A stretch of 64,000 nt of DNA from Coenobita brevimanus (lineage: Eukaryota > Arthropoda > Malacostraca > Decapoda > Coenobitidae): NCBI GenBank assembly GCA_032717465.1, contig CM064691.1, forward strand, positions 1,157,815-1,221,814, written 5' to 3'. Position 1 is the first letter of the stretch; each line of letters starts with the position of its first letter. The notes under the pieces were generated by a model. The model was not told the DNA's origin. It ran no database searches and saw only the letters and a program-made list of their open reading frames with translations. The translations under genes were made by a program, and so were the position numbers. Positions 43,155 to 55,079 of this stretch are shown here, in pieces.

Positions 43155-43490
43155 CACTCATACTGTCATGGTAAGCACCAGAAACATACATAGGCATAGT
43201 CACGTTAACAGAAAGTGATAAAAATAGCATAACAAGGAAGAAACACATTGAAAGACTTGAGATGGGCTTGAAGGACGGGGTTCCAAGGCTAGGGGGAGGA
43301 GTGCTAGTGGTCTCCTCCAACTGGGAGTGGGATTAATTCTTCAAGTAGGGCTGCATCTTCGAATTCCTTGAAGGCATCAAAAACCACAGATATTGCATCA
43401 TTGTTGCCAGCAGCACCCAACTCCAGCACATGATAACAGTTTTTGGGTCGAAAAATGCACAATAACAGCATGGTCTAATACCATCTCTTG
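43155..43490. repeat. MITE-X internal fragment
   Basis: 'tgtcatggtaagcaccagaa', 'gaagaaacacattg', 'gagatgggcttgaagg' and 'aaaatgcacaataacagca' occur in the same order as at 24400-24715 in the complete MITE-X. Both termini are missing. Confidence 0.75.
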
Positions 43491-43690
43491 AATGATCCTT
43501 GGGACTGTGGGAAGTACTTGAGTTTGTGGTCACTTACTAACTCAGAAATCAAGCTGCTAAAGTTTGAACATCATAGGTAAGTGGTTCAAAATACATCCGG
43601 CAAAAATATTTATCATATGGAAAGCTTCAGGATACCATGTTTTAGGGCACACGACTGTTAACAAATGCTTATGTAGTAGTAGCACTGTAG
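43491..43690. other. Unassigned
   Basis: A short stretch without recognisable content. Confidence 0.35.
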
Positions 43691-45720
43691 GGAAACCCTG
43701 ATCTGTTTGACTGAGCAGACCTTAGGCAAGCAATCATCCCTGCCGGGCTGTCCCATGCACTTGTGTTACTAAATGTAATACTAGCCATTCGGTGACTCTG
43801 GAGGGGGTGCAGAGTGTGATAGGGCAGTGAGAGGAAGGCAACATACAGTCTCTGTTGGGTTCGGGGATAGTGATGATAGTACCACGCTTCCAGATGTTGG
43901 GTATCGTGTTGTGTGAGTAGCTGTAGTTTGAAAAGTTGGTGAGTGCTTGTATGCTTTGTGGTCCAGTATGTTTAAGGTGTATGTTGCTTATGTTGTCTGG
44001 TCCACAGGCCAATGAGTGCTTAAGGCTGCTAATGGTGTGCTTCGTCTGGTTGTAAGTGGAGGGTGCAAGGTCTGGGTCTGTGGGGAACTGTCTCTTACGT
44101 CGGATGATACGTTGGTCGTCGCGATGGGGGTTTAGATGACTGATGTGTGAAAAGTGATTGATAAGAGTGTTTGCTTGTTGTTTGTTTGAAGGTATGGTGT
44201 CTGTTGTTGTGATGGCGGCATGTGAGAGTGTAGTGTTGCTGTTGGAGAGTGTGATGCTGTTAGTGTTTTGCAGAGTTTGCTGGTGTTTGTTTTGTGGCCA
44301 AGTGTTTGGAGATAATTATTCCAATTTAGTGTTTGCTGTTCTGATACTTTATTGTTTATCTGAGTGTTGAGTTCTTGTATTTGTTGTACGGTGTCTTGTG
44401 TTTGGGGTGTTGGGGAGTGTCGTAGTGTGCTGCGTTGATTGATGAGGCCTTGAATTTCCGGTGTGAAGTCGGGGTTGTGTGTCTTTCTGTTGCCTCTAGG
44501 GATGTGTTTTTTTGTCTGCATTTTGAATAACTGTATTGAAAGTGTGCACAGCAGTGTTGATGTTTGTGATGGATGTACTGTTTATGTTTCAAAGTGTTGC
44601 TCTGTTTCAGTTGTGAAGGCCTCCCAGTTAGCTCTCTTATAATTAGTGTATGTGTGACTGTGGCCAGCTGGGGTGATTCTGGTTCTGGTAGTGATGATGA
44701 CTGGGAAGTGATAAGATCCCAGGGTTTTGACCACTCTCCAGGATGTTGCGGGGGCGAGGTTTGGAAACCAAAGGTGATATCTGGGGATGATGGGAGGAAG
44801 AGGGCTTGGTGTGAGATATGGGTATGTTGATGGAGATTATTGAGTGTGAAAAGATTATCTGTTTGGGATTGTAGTACCAGACCTCTGTCTGTGTCAGGGT
44901 GTTGACATGCCAGGCCGACGCCTTGGCGTTGAAATCACCACCCAGGATGATGTTGGGTGTGTTAGTGATGCGGTGTACAAGTATTTGTGGAAAGTAATTG
45001 TGTGGTACTGCGGGAGACGACTGGGGGGGAATATGTGTATAGGCGATTGTTATGTGTGATTTGTTAACAGTGTGTATTTAAACTGATTGTATTTCTGTTG
45101 TGGTGTCATGTGGAGGGAGAAGTGACTGTGTGCACTGGTATCTGAGAAGTTGATGGATTTGTGTACCAGGGTGATGAGTCCACCACCACTGCCGTCGGCC
45201 CGGCCTTGTCGAATGGTGGTGAAATTATGAAATGTGGGTGTTTTCTGTGCTCTGTGTAGTTTTGTTTCTCGTAAGATGGCACTGTGTATGATTTGTTGTT
45301 TGATGAATTGTGTGAGTTCTTGTTTTTTCATGTTTATGCCATCTATGTTTAACTGAAGGATGTTTATGTTGTGTGTGCGATGTGTGTTGGCTGCTGCAGC
45401 ACGGGGTGGAGGTGGTGTGGGTGGAGGGGAAGGGGTAGGAGAAGGTTGTGATGGAGATAAAGGTTGGGGTGAATTAGACAGGAGAGGAATGGGAGGGGTT
45501 GGGGGATTGGATGGTGTGGGAAGGATCGATGGGTTTGGCTGAGGCGTGGAGGAAGTAGGAGTAGGATTGGTGGGGGGGTTAGTGGGTGGGGGGAAGGAAC
45601 ATAAGGAGTAGGTCCACGTGTTTGTGTAATGTTTTCTGGATGCAAGTGTTGTGCAGGTGTAATGGGTCCAGTTCTTCAAGGAACTGCACTGAAATGAACT
45701 CTTTGTCTGTCAGCTCGACG
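43690..45720 (-). repeat. Jockey-like LINE, endonuclease to RT, internally decayed
   Basis: From right to left on the minus strand: a Pro/Ser/Thr-rich stretch ending ORF1 or starting ORF2 (45640-45390), an APE endonuclease start 'NINILQLNIDGINMKKQELT' (near 45370) with 'ILRETKLH' (the catalytic Glu, usually QETK) and 'GRADGSGGGLITLVHK', a linker 'NPDFTPEIQGLINQRSTLRH' (near 44480), then RT start 'ACGPDNISNIHLKHTGPQSI' (near 44010) and 'PSSHCPITLCTPSRVTEWLV'. RT motifs downstream of that are missing. The order and the proline-rich region fit Jockey-clade elements. Clade is inferred. Confidence 0.82.
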
Positions 45721-46260
45721 TGTTAGGTTTTGAGCATGTTGGACATATGTATTTGTTGGTGGGTCCTGGATTGCTCTCAATGTCCCTGGCTAGAAGTCGT
45801 CGAGAAATGACAGCCGGGGAGTCATTTCTCGGTGTAGAAAAAACGGTGTTATTGTGTGTGTTGTGTTGGGAGACGTGGTACTTGCCTGGGCGACCGAAGC
45901 CACTTCCAGGTTCTCAGACCCCGTGAGGGGCCGGGAGCAGTTTGCGGTGGCTTGACCCACATGCTGTCCTCCTCTTCTGCTTCGACAGCCTCTGGTTGGT
46001 AGACCCAAGGGGAAGACACCACCACTCTGGTTGGTAGACCCATGGCGAAGACGCCACCGCTCCAAGTCCTGGTTGGGAGTTTGGATGGATGGTATGATGA
46101 GGATAAGGAAGGAAGAGGAGAGGAGAAAAGAGAAGAAAAGGGAGGAGAAGATGAATGGCGAGTGGAGTGAGGGAGGAAGCCTAAAACAATACATAACAAT
46201 CAACATCTGAAATATAAAATACACAAGGAATAACACTCAAATTTGTAGCATAACGTCGAC
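45721..46260. other. Flank of the Jockey-like LINE
   Basis: Contains a short direct duplication of 'ctggttggtagaccca' (45991 and 46020) within repeats of about 30 bp, and a purine-rich tract at 46100-46160. The minus-strand frames here may be LINE ORF1 leftovers, but no motif shows it. Confidence 0.35.
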
Positions 46261-46303
46261 AGGACGTATCATTAGTTTAAGTTTCAGAAACTGTTGTTAG
46301 AGT

Positions 46304-46352
46304 AAAATAATAATAATAATAATAATAATAGTAATAATAATAATAATAATAA
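46304..46352. repeat. (AAT)n microsatellite
   Basis: About 16 ATA/AAT units with one interruption. Confidence 0.95.
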
Positions 46353-46740
46353 AAACCTATGAAACTCATATCAGTAATTCCTCATTTCTGATACTTTCAC
46401 TATGCACAGTTCCTCTATTGATCTGAGTCAAAATACAAACAATTTTCGCATGCTTCTTAATCTCAAAAGTGTGCTGTGAAGGATCAAGGTTAATTAATCT
46501 AAAAGTGTTACTAATTTAAATCTAACACTAATTCATATCTTTATACTTAGTTGCTGTCTTGAAAATGACTCTTAAATATTTGAGAAAAAGTCCCTCTTGC
46601 TGGGACCTAACCCAAACTTCAAGCAATATTCACCTAGCAGCAAATTACAGAAATATCAATTATTAAATGAGGAATTACTTTTTGATGGCATTATACAAAA
46701 AAAACAAAACTCACAACTTTTATATGTTCAGTTTTGGGGG
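46353..46740. other. Unassigned
   Basis: AT-rich, no recognisable feature. Confidence 0.4.
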
Positions 46741-46744
46741 GACA

Positions 46745-47245
46745 CTTATATACCATCCACTCACTCGATGTAGTGCTGCTCTCGGGTGTTTGCCCTTTCC
46801 TCTCCTCCTTCCTTATTTACTTCCTTTCTCTTGTCTTTACCTCTTTCTTTCCTCGTCCTTCTGGCTACAAGTGACTTTACACTCCCTCTTCTACCTTTCT
46901 TTCCTTCATTCTTACCTCTTCCTTCAGCCTGTGAGTGACTCTACACTGAGTGACAAGCCAAATGGTTTCCTGTACACCAGGAAACCATTTACTACGCTGG
47001 GAGGTAACCATATAACCAAATTTTGGCGCCTGGTGGTTTAGTGGGTAATTACAGCGATCCGATCGGATTGAGCCGGTGAAGGTTTATATCCAAGGGATGG
47101 TTGGGGTTTACTGCTCACGTAATGCCAGTCAGGGATGAGTGAGACTGGTCACTCTCATCTTAAATGTCGGGACCCACTGCCTAGCCTCAGGCTCCTACGC
47201 TCCTCATGGGGCAGTGTAGGATTGGATGATGGATGGATGGATGGT
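46745..47245 (+). repeat. SINE-A, most complete copy
   Basis: Runs from 'taccatccactcactcgatg' to a (GGAT)n tail at 47221-47244. A tRNA-like promoter lies in its middle: the box-A-like 'tggtttagtggg' at 47034-47045 and the box-B-like 'ggtttatatcc' at 47081-47091. The 5' half holds a CTT-rich tract and the 'gtttcctgtacaccaggaaac' palindrome region. No coding capacity. Confidence 0.9.
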
Positions 47246-47379
47246 CAATGAGTAATGTGAAAAAAGCGGCAAAAACATGTAAATATGTCACCTTAGAGTT
47301 ACATGAGTATACCAGACATCAACACAGCCATCATCATTCTCTGCTTCAGTGTCAATACAAAATACAAGTGAATCCACTA

Positions 47380-48185
47380 TGCCCACACCACAACACACTC
47401 ACCACACGTACCACACCACAGCCACCACACATACCACAGTGTAATGCATCCTCCCACACCACAACACACCAACACATGTACCACACCATCATACCACACT
47501 AGCACAGCACACCCACCACACATACCACAGTGTAATGCATCCTCCCACACCACAACACACTCACCACACATACCATACTATCCACAAGATACCCACCACA
47601 CATACCACAGTGTAATGCATCCTCCCACACCACAACACACCAGCACATGTACCACACCATCACACCACACTACCACAACACACCCACCACACATACCACA
47701 GTGTAATGCATCCTCCCACACCACAACACACCAGCACATGTACCCCACTATCACACCACACTACCACAACACACCCACCACACATACCACAGTGTAATGC
47801 ATCCTCCCACACCACAACACACTCATCACACATACCACACTATCACACCACACTACCACAGCACACCCACCACACATACCACAGTGTAATGCATCCTCCC
47901 ACACCACAACACACCAGCACATGTACCACACCATCACACCACACTACCACAGCATACCCACCACACATAAAACAGTGTAATGCATCCTCCCACACCACAA
48001 CACATCACCACACATACCACACCATCACACCACAACCACTACAGTGTAATACATCCTCTCACACCACAACACACTCACCACACATACCACACCATCACAC
48101 CACACTACCACACCCACCACACATACCACAGTGTAATGCCTCCTCCCACACCACAACACACCAGCACATGTCCCACACTATCACA
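47380..48185. repeat. CA-rich minisatellite, about 91-bp period, nine copies
   Basis: The core 'cagtgtaatgcatcctccca' (last copies slightly changed) recurs at 47437, 47528, 47608, 47699, 47790, 47882, 47973, 48042 and 48129, mostly 91 bp apart. Between cores are imperfect ACC/ACAC units. Open frames across it encode only His/Thr/Pro repeats and are artefacts. Confidence 0.95.
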
Positions 48186-49063
48186 AAAGACAGTTCTTCA
48201 ACATATAACTTTGGGGCAGCCTGGATTCCTGTAGTCAGTCCACTGGGTTTACGGCTACATGAACAGAGTAACAACCACCACCATCAATCAATTTACATCT
48301 ATTTTATCTAAGGTCCAGGAAAGGGATATGTTAGTGTAAATAGTGCCAATACACCAGAGACCAGAGGGAGCCCACAAACGCAGCCAAGATTCACTTCTAT
48401 GCAGCAAATATTCTTCAAAACCGCACAGTCTTCATCTAATAGGTTTATCAGCTATGCATACATGGAATAAAATGTATGGAAAGGATTAATTTGTCTGTTT
48501 CAAGGGAAGGTGGAGGGGAAAGACTGACAGTACAGGTGATGGGGGGGTCAGAGGCCTGTCATGATTTTTAGCACTGGGGCACCTGCATCTCTCTCCTAAT
48601 TTTTTTTTTTCTCCTCTCTCTCTCTCTCTCTCTCATTTTCATCTCCAGCTAAAACCACTTGGGGTAGAAGTCAGGACAAGGAATGAATAAGTATTAAAGT
48701 GGGTGAACAATTAGTACCATGTTTAGTGAACTGGACCAATCATCATCATCATCATCATCATCACCAATTCTTTTTCAATTACCATCACCATTTTTTTTTT
48801 TCCAAGCACTCTTCATTATCCATTTTTTTTATATATACAGATGCACAGGGTCCATCGAGCAAAGAGGAAACCAAATAGAGGGAGAAACTGGCCAACTGCA
48901 AACCCACTGACATGGTTCATACACTAGCTCACTCACCATTCAAATCCCAGAATCTTCAGCACACACACACACACACACAAAACTATGAGAACATTACACA
49001 TCCTTAACTCAACACTCTCTCTCTCTCTCTACAGAATCATAAACCACCATAACCTAACCTCAT

Positions 49064-49104
<41 letters not shown>

Positions 49105-49165
49105 ACCATGAGCACATTACACATCCTTGCTAACTCCAACACTGATATCAAACCAGACATTTTGA

Positions 49166-49196
<31 letters not shown>

Positions 49197-49436
49197 ACTT
49201 TTCTATCCCTACAGAATCACATACCACCACAACCTAACCTCACATACACCACCATCATTAAAAACACCTTGAAAAATCCACAAACATGGGCATCAAAGTA
49301 GAAGAGATATCAGCACCACAGCCTAAGAATAGCTTTAGGAATCCTGACTACAGATTTTAAGATAATAACTACCATCACCATCAACTACAACCATAATCAA
49401 AGAGAATCATCAAAGTGTGAGACATATAAAAAGCAT
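48186..49436. repeat. Microsatellite-rich intergenic stretch
   Basis: (CT)n at 48616-48635, (CAT)n at 48742-48763, (CA)n at 48961-48980 and 49066-49101, (CT)n at 49014-49031 and 49165-49191. The blocks 48985-49060 and 49100-49240 partly repeat each other ('agaatcat..accaccataacctaacct'). No gene. Confidence 0.85.
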
Positions 49437-49560
49437 GTGCAGAGAGAGAGAGGGGTGTGTGAGCTGGGAGCAGGGCCGTGAAATGGTGGGGGACAGGGCA
49501 ACATGGAGGTGACTTGTTTGTGGCCACCCCTTATGGGATTAAGGCGTCTGGCAAAAGATA
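49437..49560 (+). repeat. LINE-A 3' tail fragment
   Basis: 'gtgtgtgagctgggagcagg', 'gtgaaatggtgggggacagg' and 'gtggccaccccttatgggat' then 'aaggcgtctggc', the last 120 bp of LINE-A in + orientation. Confidence 0.9.
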
Positions 49561-49704
49561 CTGAATACGAACCTGGGGTGACAATAACAAAATCCACATA
49601 CAGAATACACTGGCTACAGTTTACATACTAAATGGGCAAAAGATTTTCGCCATACGCTGAATTAATCTGCCCTTCAATACAAAGAACTAAAAAAATTAGA
49701 CTGT

Positions 49705-50045
49705 CACACTCCAGGGTTTGTTGCTGTTGATTAACTCTGGTCTAGCTACATGAGCAGACCCATCAATTGCATGCAACCACTCCTGCAGGGCTGTCCAGTG
49801 CATTATGTCTGTATTTCCTTGTGGCTGACAGTGCCTCACCACAATAAGATGCAGCGAGTAGAGTGACAGTTTGGTTTCTGGATGGACGTGGCATTTGCAT
49901 CTCTTCACCCAGTTAACAGAGGCACCATAGTTGGCTCCACTTTACCCCATAAAATGGTTACCAATATGAAGTTATCACCCAGAGCTGTAAATGTTTTCCT
50001 GGGTTGCAGGAATCCATTAGGCAAGTCACTCAATAAAGCCACCTT
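49705..50045 (+). repeat. SINE-B copy 2
   Basis: Same block order as 26930-27200: 'taactctggtctagctacat', 'gcagacccatcaattgcatg', 'tttggtttctggatggacgt', 'ttaacagaggcacca' and 'ttaggcaagtcactca'. Confidence 0.7.
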
Positions 50046-50049
50046 AAGT

Positions 50050-50265
50050 GAAATAAAGAGTAAACTCCAATCCCATCCGTCCCCTCAACTCTCCCATCAT
50101 AATCCTAGTCCCCCCAGGCCTGCCATTCATAGATGCACTACACATCCACCTAATGACTGTCATTTCTGTACGTTTGAGCACACGAATATCCTCTTCTCTT
50201 ACTGCCTAGGCCTCATTACCATACAGCACTACACTCGTAACACATGCTCGAAACGAATAAAATTT
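50050..50265 (-). repeat. LINE-B 3' fragment
   Basis: 'ccccccaggcctgccattca', 'gtcatttctgtacgtttgag' and 'gaatatcctcttctcttact' match 38245-38340 in order and orientation. Confidence 0.85.
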
Positions 50266-50835
50266 CCTAATGGCAGCACATACGAAACCTATCACATTAC
50301 AAAGTCCAGTACTAGTATTTTACTTAAGGTGCCTTCACGGTGTGGCACTGATCTGAGTAAGTGGTGGAGCTGCCTGGTTATTTAAACATCCCTCAACACC
50401 TTAACTATGGATTCAGCCCTGTTTCCACTTCATAACTCCAACACAAAGTCCTCTTATACTGTACCTAGGGGTTCCCTTGTCCAGCCAGACTACTCTTATG
50501 ACATCTACTCTACCTCATCTTCATTAGCCATCTTTAATAACTCAGCCAAGGCTTATTTTGTCTGCCCCTCCCCCCCTTCTATTTTAATATCCACCCGTTC
50601 CCCTATACAAAGCTACTTGACTTGTGACTTCTTTACTTCCTGCAGGGTTTCCTGCACGAAGAGTCTAGTAGTTTATCCTATGACAGAAACTGCACATCAA
50701 ATGTATCTTTCACATCCCTGGCAAATTTCCTGTTCCTTCTGAGAGAGACAAAAGCCACCTGACTCCAGTTTCTCTTCTAGCTCTTAAGCTCTCTACCATT
50801 TTTCATTTTAAACACTGTGCTACAGGACACACTAT
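50266..50835. other. Unassigned
   Basis: The block 50330-50395 ('ccttcacggtgtggcac', 'gctgcctggttatttaaac') resembles 51890-51955, so a minor repeat is likely. No gene supported. Confidence 0.35.
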
Positions 50836-50861
50836 CATGTCTGAAGCTGCTACAAATTCTT

Positions 50862-51090
50862 AAAGTTTTAAAAAATACAAGGAGCTGAGACAACACCTCT
50901 TAGAGCTGCCAATACATGAAGCAAAAATTATATACACAGTGAGGAAATTTGATGATGCAAGTGCTGAAGAGTGTGACTTTGATAGAAATGATGATATGAA
51001 GAGAATGGATGCAGATATGATGACAAAAAAGATACACAGTACTGTACTGACTTCAGAGGTGAGAAAAGGCATGGAGGGACAAAAAGAGTG
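50862..51090 (+). pseudogene. Unrecognised coding-like stretch
   Basis: The + frame reads 'SFKKYKELRQHLLELPIHEA', then 'KIIYTVRKFDDASAEECDFD', 'RNDDMKRMDADMMTKKIHST' and 'VLTSEVRKGMEGQKE', followed by a stop. The composition is protein-like, with mixed charged and hydrophobic residues and no low complexity. A stop just before the stretch and no clear acceptor make a complete exon uncertain. Downstream, 51130-51180 holds another short 'DEARELMGEDGVLYY' frame. I recognise no family. It may be a decayed transposon protein, a retrocopy, or an exon of an unseen gene. Confidence 0.3.
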
Positions 51091-51099
51091 ATGGATAAA

Positions 51100-51880
51100 G
51101 TAAATGATCATGTGAGAATGTAGGGAATATGGAAGCTGATGAGGCTAGGGAACTGATGGGTGAAGATGGTGTCTTATATTACAGAAAAAAATACATGATA
51201 CAGGTTTGGGATCCCCTCTAACATACTTGACCTGAATTTTTTGGGGGAGGTACTGTTAAATGCATATGAAGATAAATCATAATCCCTAATCCCTATCTCT
51301 TTTCCCATCCAAAGACAGGGTATGGCAGGGTTCAGAATGAAAGAAAAGAGAAAAATATGATACAAGAGAACTACTGAACACCATGGCCTATGAAAGGGAA
51401 TATGCAAAGCCTTCTAGTACAGAAAAAGATGTCTTCATGCAATGGCATCAATACAAACATTTCTCAATTTCCTGTACCCAAAAAGAAGGATGGTGGATTG
51501 TAGGAGAAGGGCAACATCAGCCAGCAAACTACCAGATTTAGTCAAAATGGGCATGGAACCACAGGAACAAAATGCAGTCACATTCAGATACTTACCAGAC
51601 AGTGGAGAAGGCTAGCAGGGTTACTTTTCCCCCTTTCCACATTTCAATTTCCACAGCTCAGTCAACTCTCACCTGAAAATTAACACTGCCTATTAACCCT
51701 TTCAGTCCCATAACCTTGATTAAGTTCCATAACATTCTCTGGTGACAGCAAGAGCATTATAGCTGGGATAAAATGCATTATCACCTGCCACTTGCATATA
51801 TGAAATAAGACTTCCTCAAAAAAAGAAAGAAATATATATGTAAGCTGAACATAACTGCCTTTCAATGCACGGAACAATGG
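51100..51880. other. Unassigned
   Basis: Possible continuation of the coding-like stretch in broken frames; nothing firm. Confidence 0.3.
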
Positions 51881-52165
51881 TGGAGGGGGATGCCTTCACA
51901 TGGTGGCACAAATGATTGGATGGTGAGCCTGCCTGGTTGTACAAATATCCCTCAGTTCCCTCCCTATCCCCCCAGAAAATGGTGGATGGCATATGGGAAA
52001 TGCCAGTCTGCAGTCCACCAGGTTCACATTTCAGATAAACCTGGGGTCCCAACAACAAAACCTACACATACACCAGCTACACTTCATGTATTAATGGGGC
52101 GAATTATCAGTACAACGGACAAGTGCATTTCTTTTCTACGCAAGGAAGAAGGAACACAAGGCTAG
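51881..52165. repeat. Minor repeat
   Basis: 'cttcacatggtggcacaaat' and 'gagcctgcctggttgtacaa' recall 50333-50395, 'gcagtccaccaggttcacat' recalls 48230-48250, and 'aaggaagaaggaacacaagg' at 52142-52161 recalls the MITE-X block near 24210. Composition of the element is not resolved. Confidence 0.4.
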
Positions 52166-52788
52166 AAACCTGCAAGATTTCTGCTTCCAAGAAAAAAATA
52201 AAAACAAAATAACAGAGCCAAAATTGAAGATCTGTTCATTTTGAGATGCCTGGACGCCCTGTGTTTATGACTGGAGATCATAGGCAGTGGAAATAGACAG
52301 AGGAAGACGGTTCCAGAGCTGACCTGTTGTACACTTGAAGGACTAGGAGTAATGGTTAACTCTTGCACTACAGAGCTGGAGAGAAAAGGGATGAAAGTTT
52401 GCTGCTAGAGAGGGTGCTACGTGCCTGCCTTAGTGGTGGAGGGATACAAGCTGACACTTCAGAGAAGCGGCCATTGAAGTAGCAACAGAAAAAAAAGATT
52501 GAAAACAGTGCAATAGAGAGACAGAGGGTGAAGGGACCCAGTGAGAGAAAGGATAATGAGACAAAAAGCTGCTGACTCCACCTGGTTGAGAGGAGCTGTA
52601 TGCGGGAAACCTACCCACACATTAAACTGTACTCTACACAGGGGCGAATAAAACTCCTGTATAAAGTCGACAACTGTTCATGGGTAAGGAAGGCACATGT
52701 TCTGGTGTCAACATCTTTTTCCATATGAAGTTGTAATATCACACATTTTACATAATAATTTTTAAAGCTGTTTAGTCATAATTAACAG
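52166..52788. other. Unassigned
   Basis: No recognisable gene or repeat. Confidence 0.4.
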
Positions 52789-53510
52789 TGTGTAATGAAG
52801 TCTGAATGATGAACAACCAAATATCATTTCGCTGTTAGCTGTGGTATAGGAAGAAGGTGGACGGCAGACCACAAGGGCCACCCTGTTTCAATTATAAAAT
52901 GAAGGTTAGGAGAAGTGAAAAGATATCTGAATAGTGCGTAAGTGTAAAGTCCTGGGGAACCATTTATTATGTTGGTATATGTGAATGTACTTAATGCCAT
53001 TTTATAGAGGTGTATAATGTGCTAGTAGAGTTGTCATTTATCTCTACTTTTTGCATAAGCCCAGAGTATATGTAATGCTCGGCACCTCACTTTTTAGCTG
53101 ACCTCAGCACCGCGCCCTACTCGGCTCGGTGACTGTACAGCGTCAGAGGCCGTTTTACAGTTATAAAGGGAGGTGGTGTCGCTCCTACATATCTCTCGGG
53201 TCGCAGTTATATTATTCTGTACCCAATAAAGAGAGATTTAATCTGCTCATTTCTGTCACCTTACGCTACCACTTAATAACAGACCAGCTTCCACCTTCTC
53301 GTGGCAGAGGACCTTTGGTGGGAAGTGTTGGGCAGTGACGGCGAGTAGCTGACGTGTACTACAGACAGTGTCGTCGATCCAACACGGTGGTCTAGTTATA
53401 CTATACAGCAGAACACTTAATATGTAGTCAACTGCTACTCCATAACGGCTACATTATTTTATTGGTGCTAGCGGTGGCACGATATTTAGTGCTAGCCGTG
53501 TACCGATACA
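52789..53510 (+). mobile_element. Possible LTR of a Ty3-type retrotransposon with primer-binding site
   Basis: A TATA-like 'ttataaaggg' (53161) is followed 64 bp later by AATAAA (53225-53230) and then a terminus 'ggctaca' at 53453, as in R-U5 of an LTR ending in CA. Nine bases on, 'tggtgctagcggtggcac' (53463-53480) has the position and TGG start of a tRNA primer-binding site. The left LTR border (about 52789, 'tgtgtaatg') is a guess and no gag or pol follows. Confidence 0.4.
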
Positions 53511-53514
53511 CACA

Positions 53515-53760
53515 GAGTGGTTGCCACCACCAGGGATTAACTCATAGAATAGGGCCTCATATTTGAATTCAATTCCTCAAAGCCATCAGACACCTGAGGC
53601 ACACTGCACTATCATTGTTGGCAGATTTCAGCCCAGGTGCATTGATAATGTTTTTTAGCTGTAAAATGCACAATAACAGCAGAAGTGCTGATTTTCATTA
53701 CGTAGCGATAACAAAAACCAGTTACCGGTACCTTGTAAAAATGAAATATTACTCACACAT
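53515..53760. repeat. MITE-X internal fragment
   Basis: 'gattaactcatagaataggg', 'ggcacactgcac', 'gttttttagctgtaaaatgc' and 'acaataacagcag' parallel 24570-24715 of the complete MITE-X. Confidence 0.75.
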
Positions 53761-55075
53761 GTAGATCATTACAGGAGTTGAGGCCCATGACTGCATACAA
53801 TAATGGAGTCAGGTGCTGGTAGTCATCCTGTGTTGCTGTCATGTGTGTGAATGCAACAACACTCTTCAATGACACTGCACACACACACACCTCCACCAAG
53901 GTATAATCTGAAAGTCATAACTAGTTTAGCTACAAATAAAACCATTACATCATAAAACAAATATCTGCAGAAGCAAAGTGGAATTTTAAGCTGTGATATT
54001 AAGGAAGGAACCCATACATCATTAAATCATGAGGTTTTGTGTAAAAATTTGTGGGACTATCATAATATACGGTCTTTTTATCATAAAATGTTTGCAAATA
54101 CCACTACCTTTGCTTTCATATCGGTACTGAGTCCACAATGACCAGTTCTGACCAAAAAGTTAAAAAAAAATATATATATAGTTTTGCATGTCGTGATTTC
54201 CAACAATCTTGTGGTCCTATCGTGCACAATGACCAAAATTTGTGTTGAGTATTTTTCTGACAATCCCGAGCAATAACAAGTGATTAATGGCAGAATATTA
54301 ACTCGTCATTCAAAAGGGCTATGGTGATCTGCCGGCCAACGTTATCCTTCTGCCCACCATCCCCCTTTTGGGGGTCAGGGAGGGGGCTGTGGAATGCTTG
54401 TATAATCAGGCATAACCATTTCGCGGTTATATCAGTGTTACCACGTGAAGGCGTCCATCTAAAGCTCTAAAGCTACAATACAACCTGATATGGAACAAGC
54501 TTACCTACCCAGCACGAACCTTGACTTTGTACCATCCAGTTCTTAATAATCACCCGAAAATGCATATAAAATTACACCAATATATTCCCCAGAACTACTA
54601 TATGAGGTAAAAGTACTCACACCAGTTTTAAATTTACAAAAACTGGGAAAAAAGAGTAAGTAAATAAGATACACGTCTCGTCTGCAAAACCATGATGTCG
54701 AAAGGATGTAAACAAAGCTTAACGAGCTCACTCAAGTTTTCAATCATTTAAGTATGGCTTAATAAAGATGTATTGCTGTATTTATTCGAAAAAAAAAATG
54801 TCCCTCTTCAACCAATTCCTTATGGTATATATTAATGATTATGTAAGGGTGAATTTACACTTAGCGAAAGAACATTTACCACTGCCGAGCGAGCACACAC
54901 GAACGCTCACGTTTATGACCATATGTGCCTCCGTAAGCATTCGTTCTTGTTCTGGTAGTTGCATGTGCTGGACTTACTCATATTCATGGGCTCTTGAAAG
55001 AAACATAATGTACTGACATTCATTCGAACATTCATACAAGCTCGTTCAGGTTCAATTATGCCCGCCAAATTAGCA
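53761..55075. other. Unassigned intergenic sequence
   Basis: A short (CA)n run near 53879-53891 and a poly-A run near 54790. No gene or named repeat. Confidence 0.4.
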
Positions 55076-55079
55076 GCGT

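Noticed and set aside
47444..48311. Long His/Thr/Pro-rich open frames
   Set aside because: They are translations of the 91-bp AC-rich minisatellite, with no start context, no family and several overlapping frames open at once.
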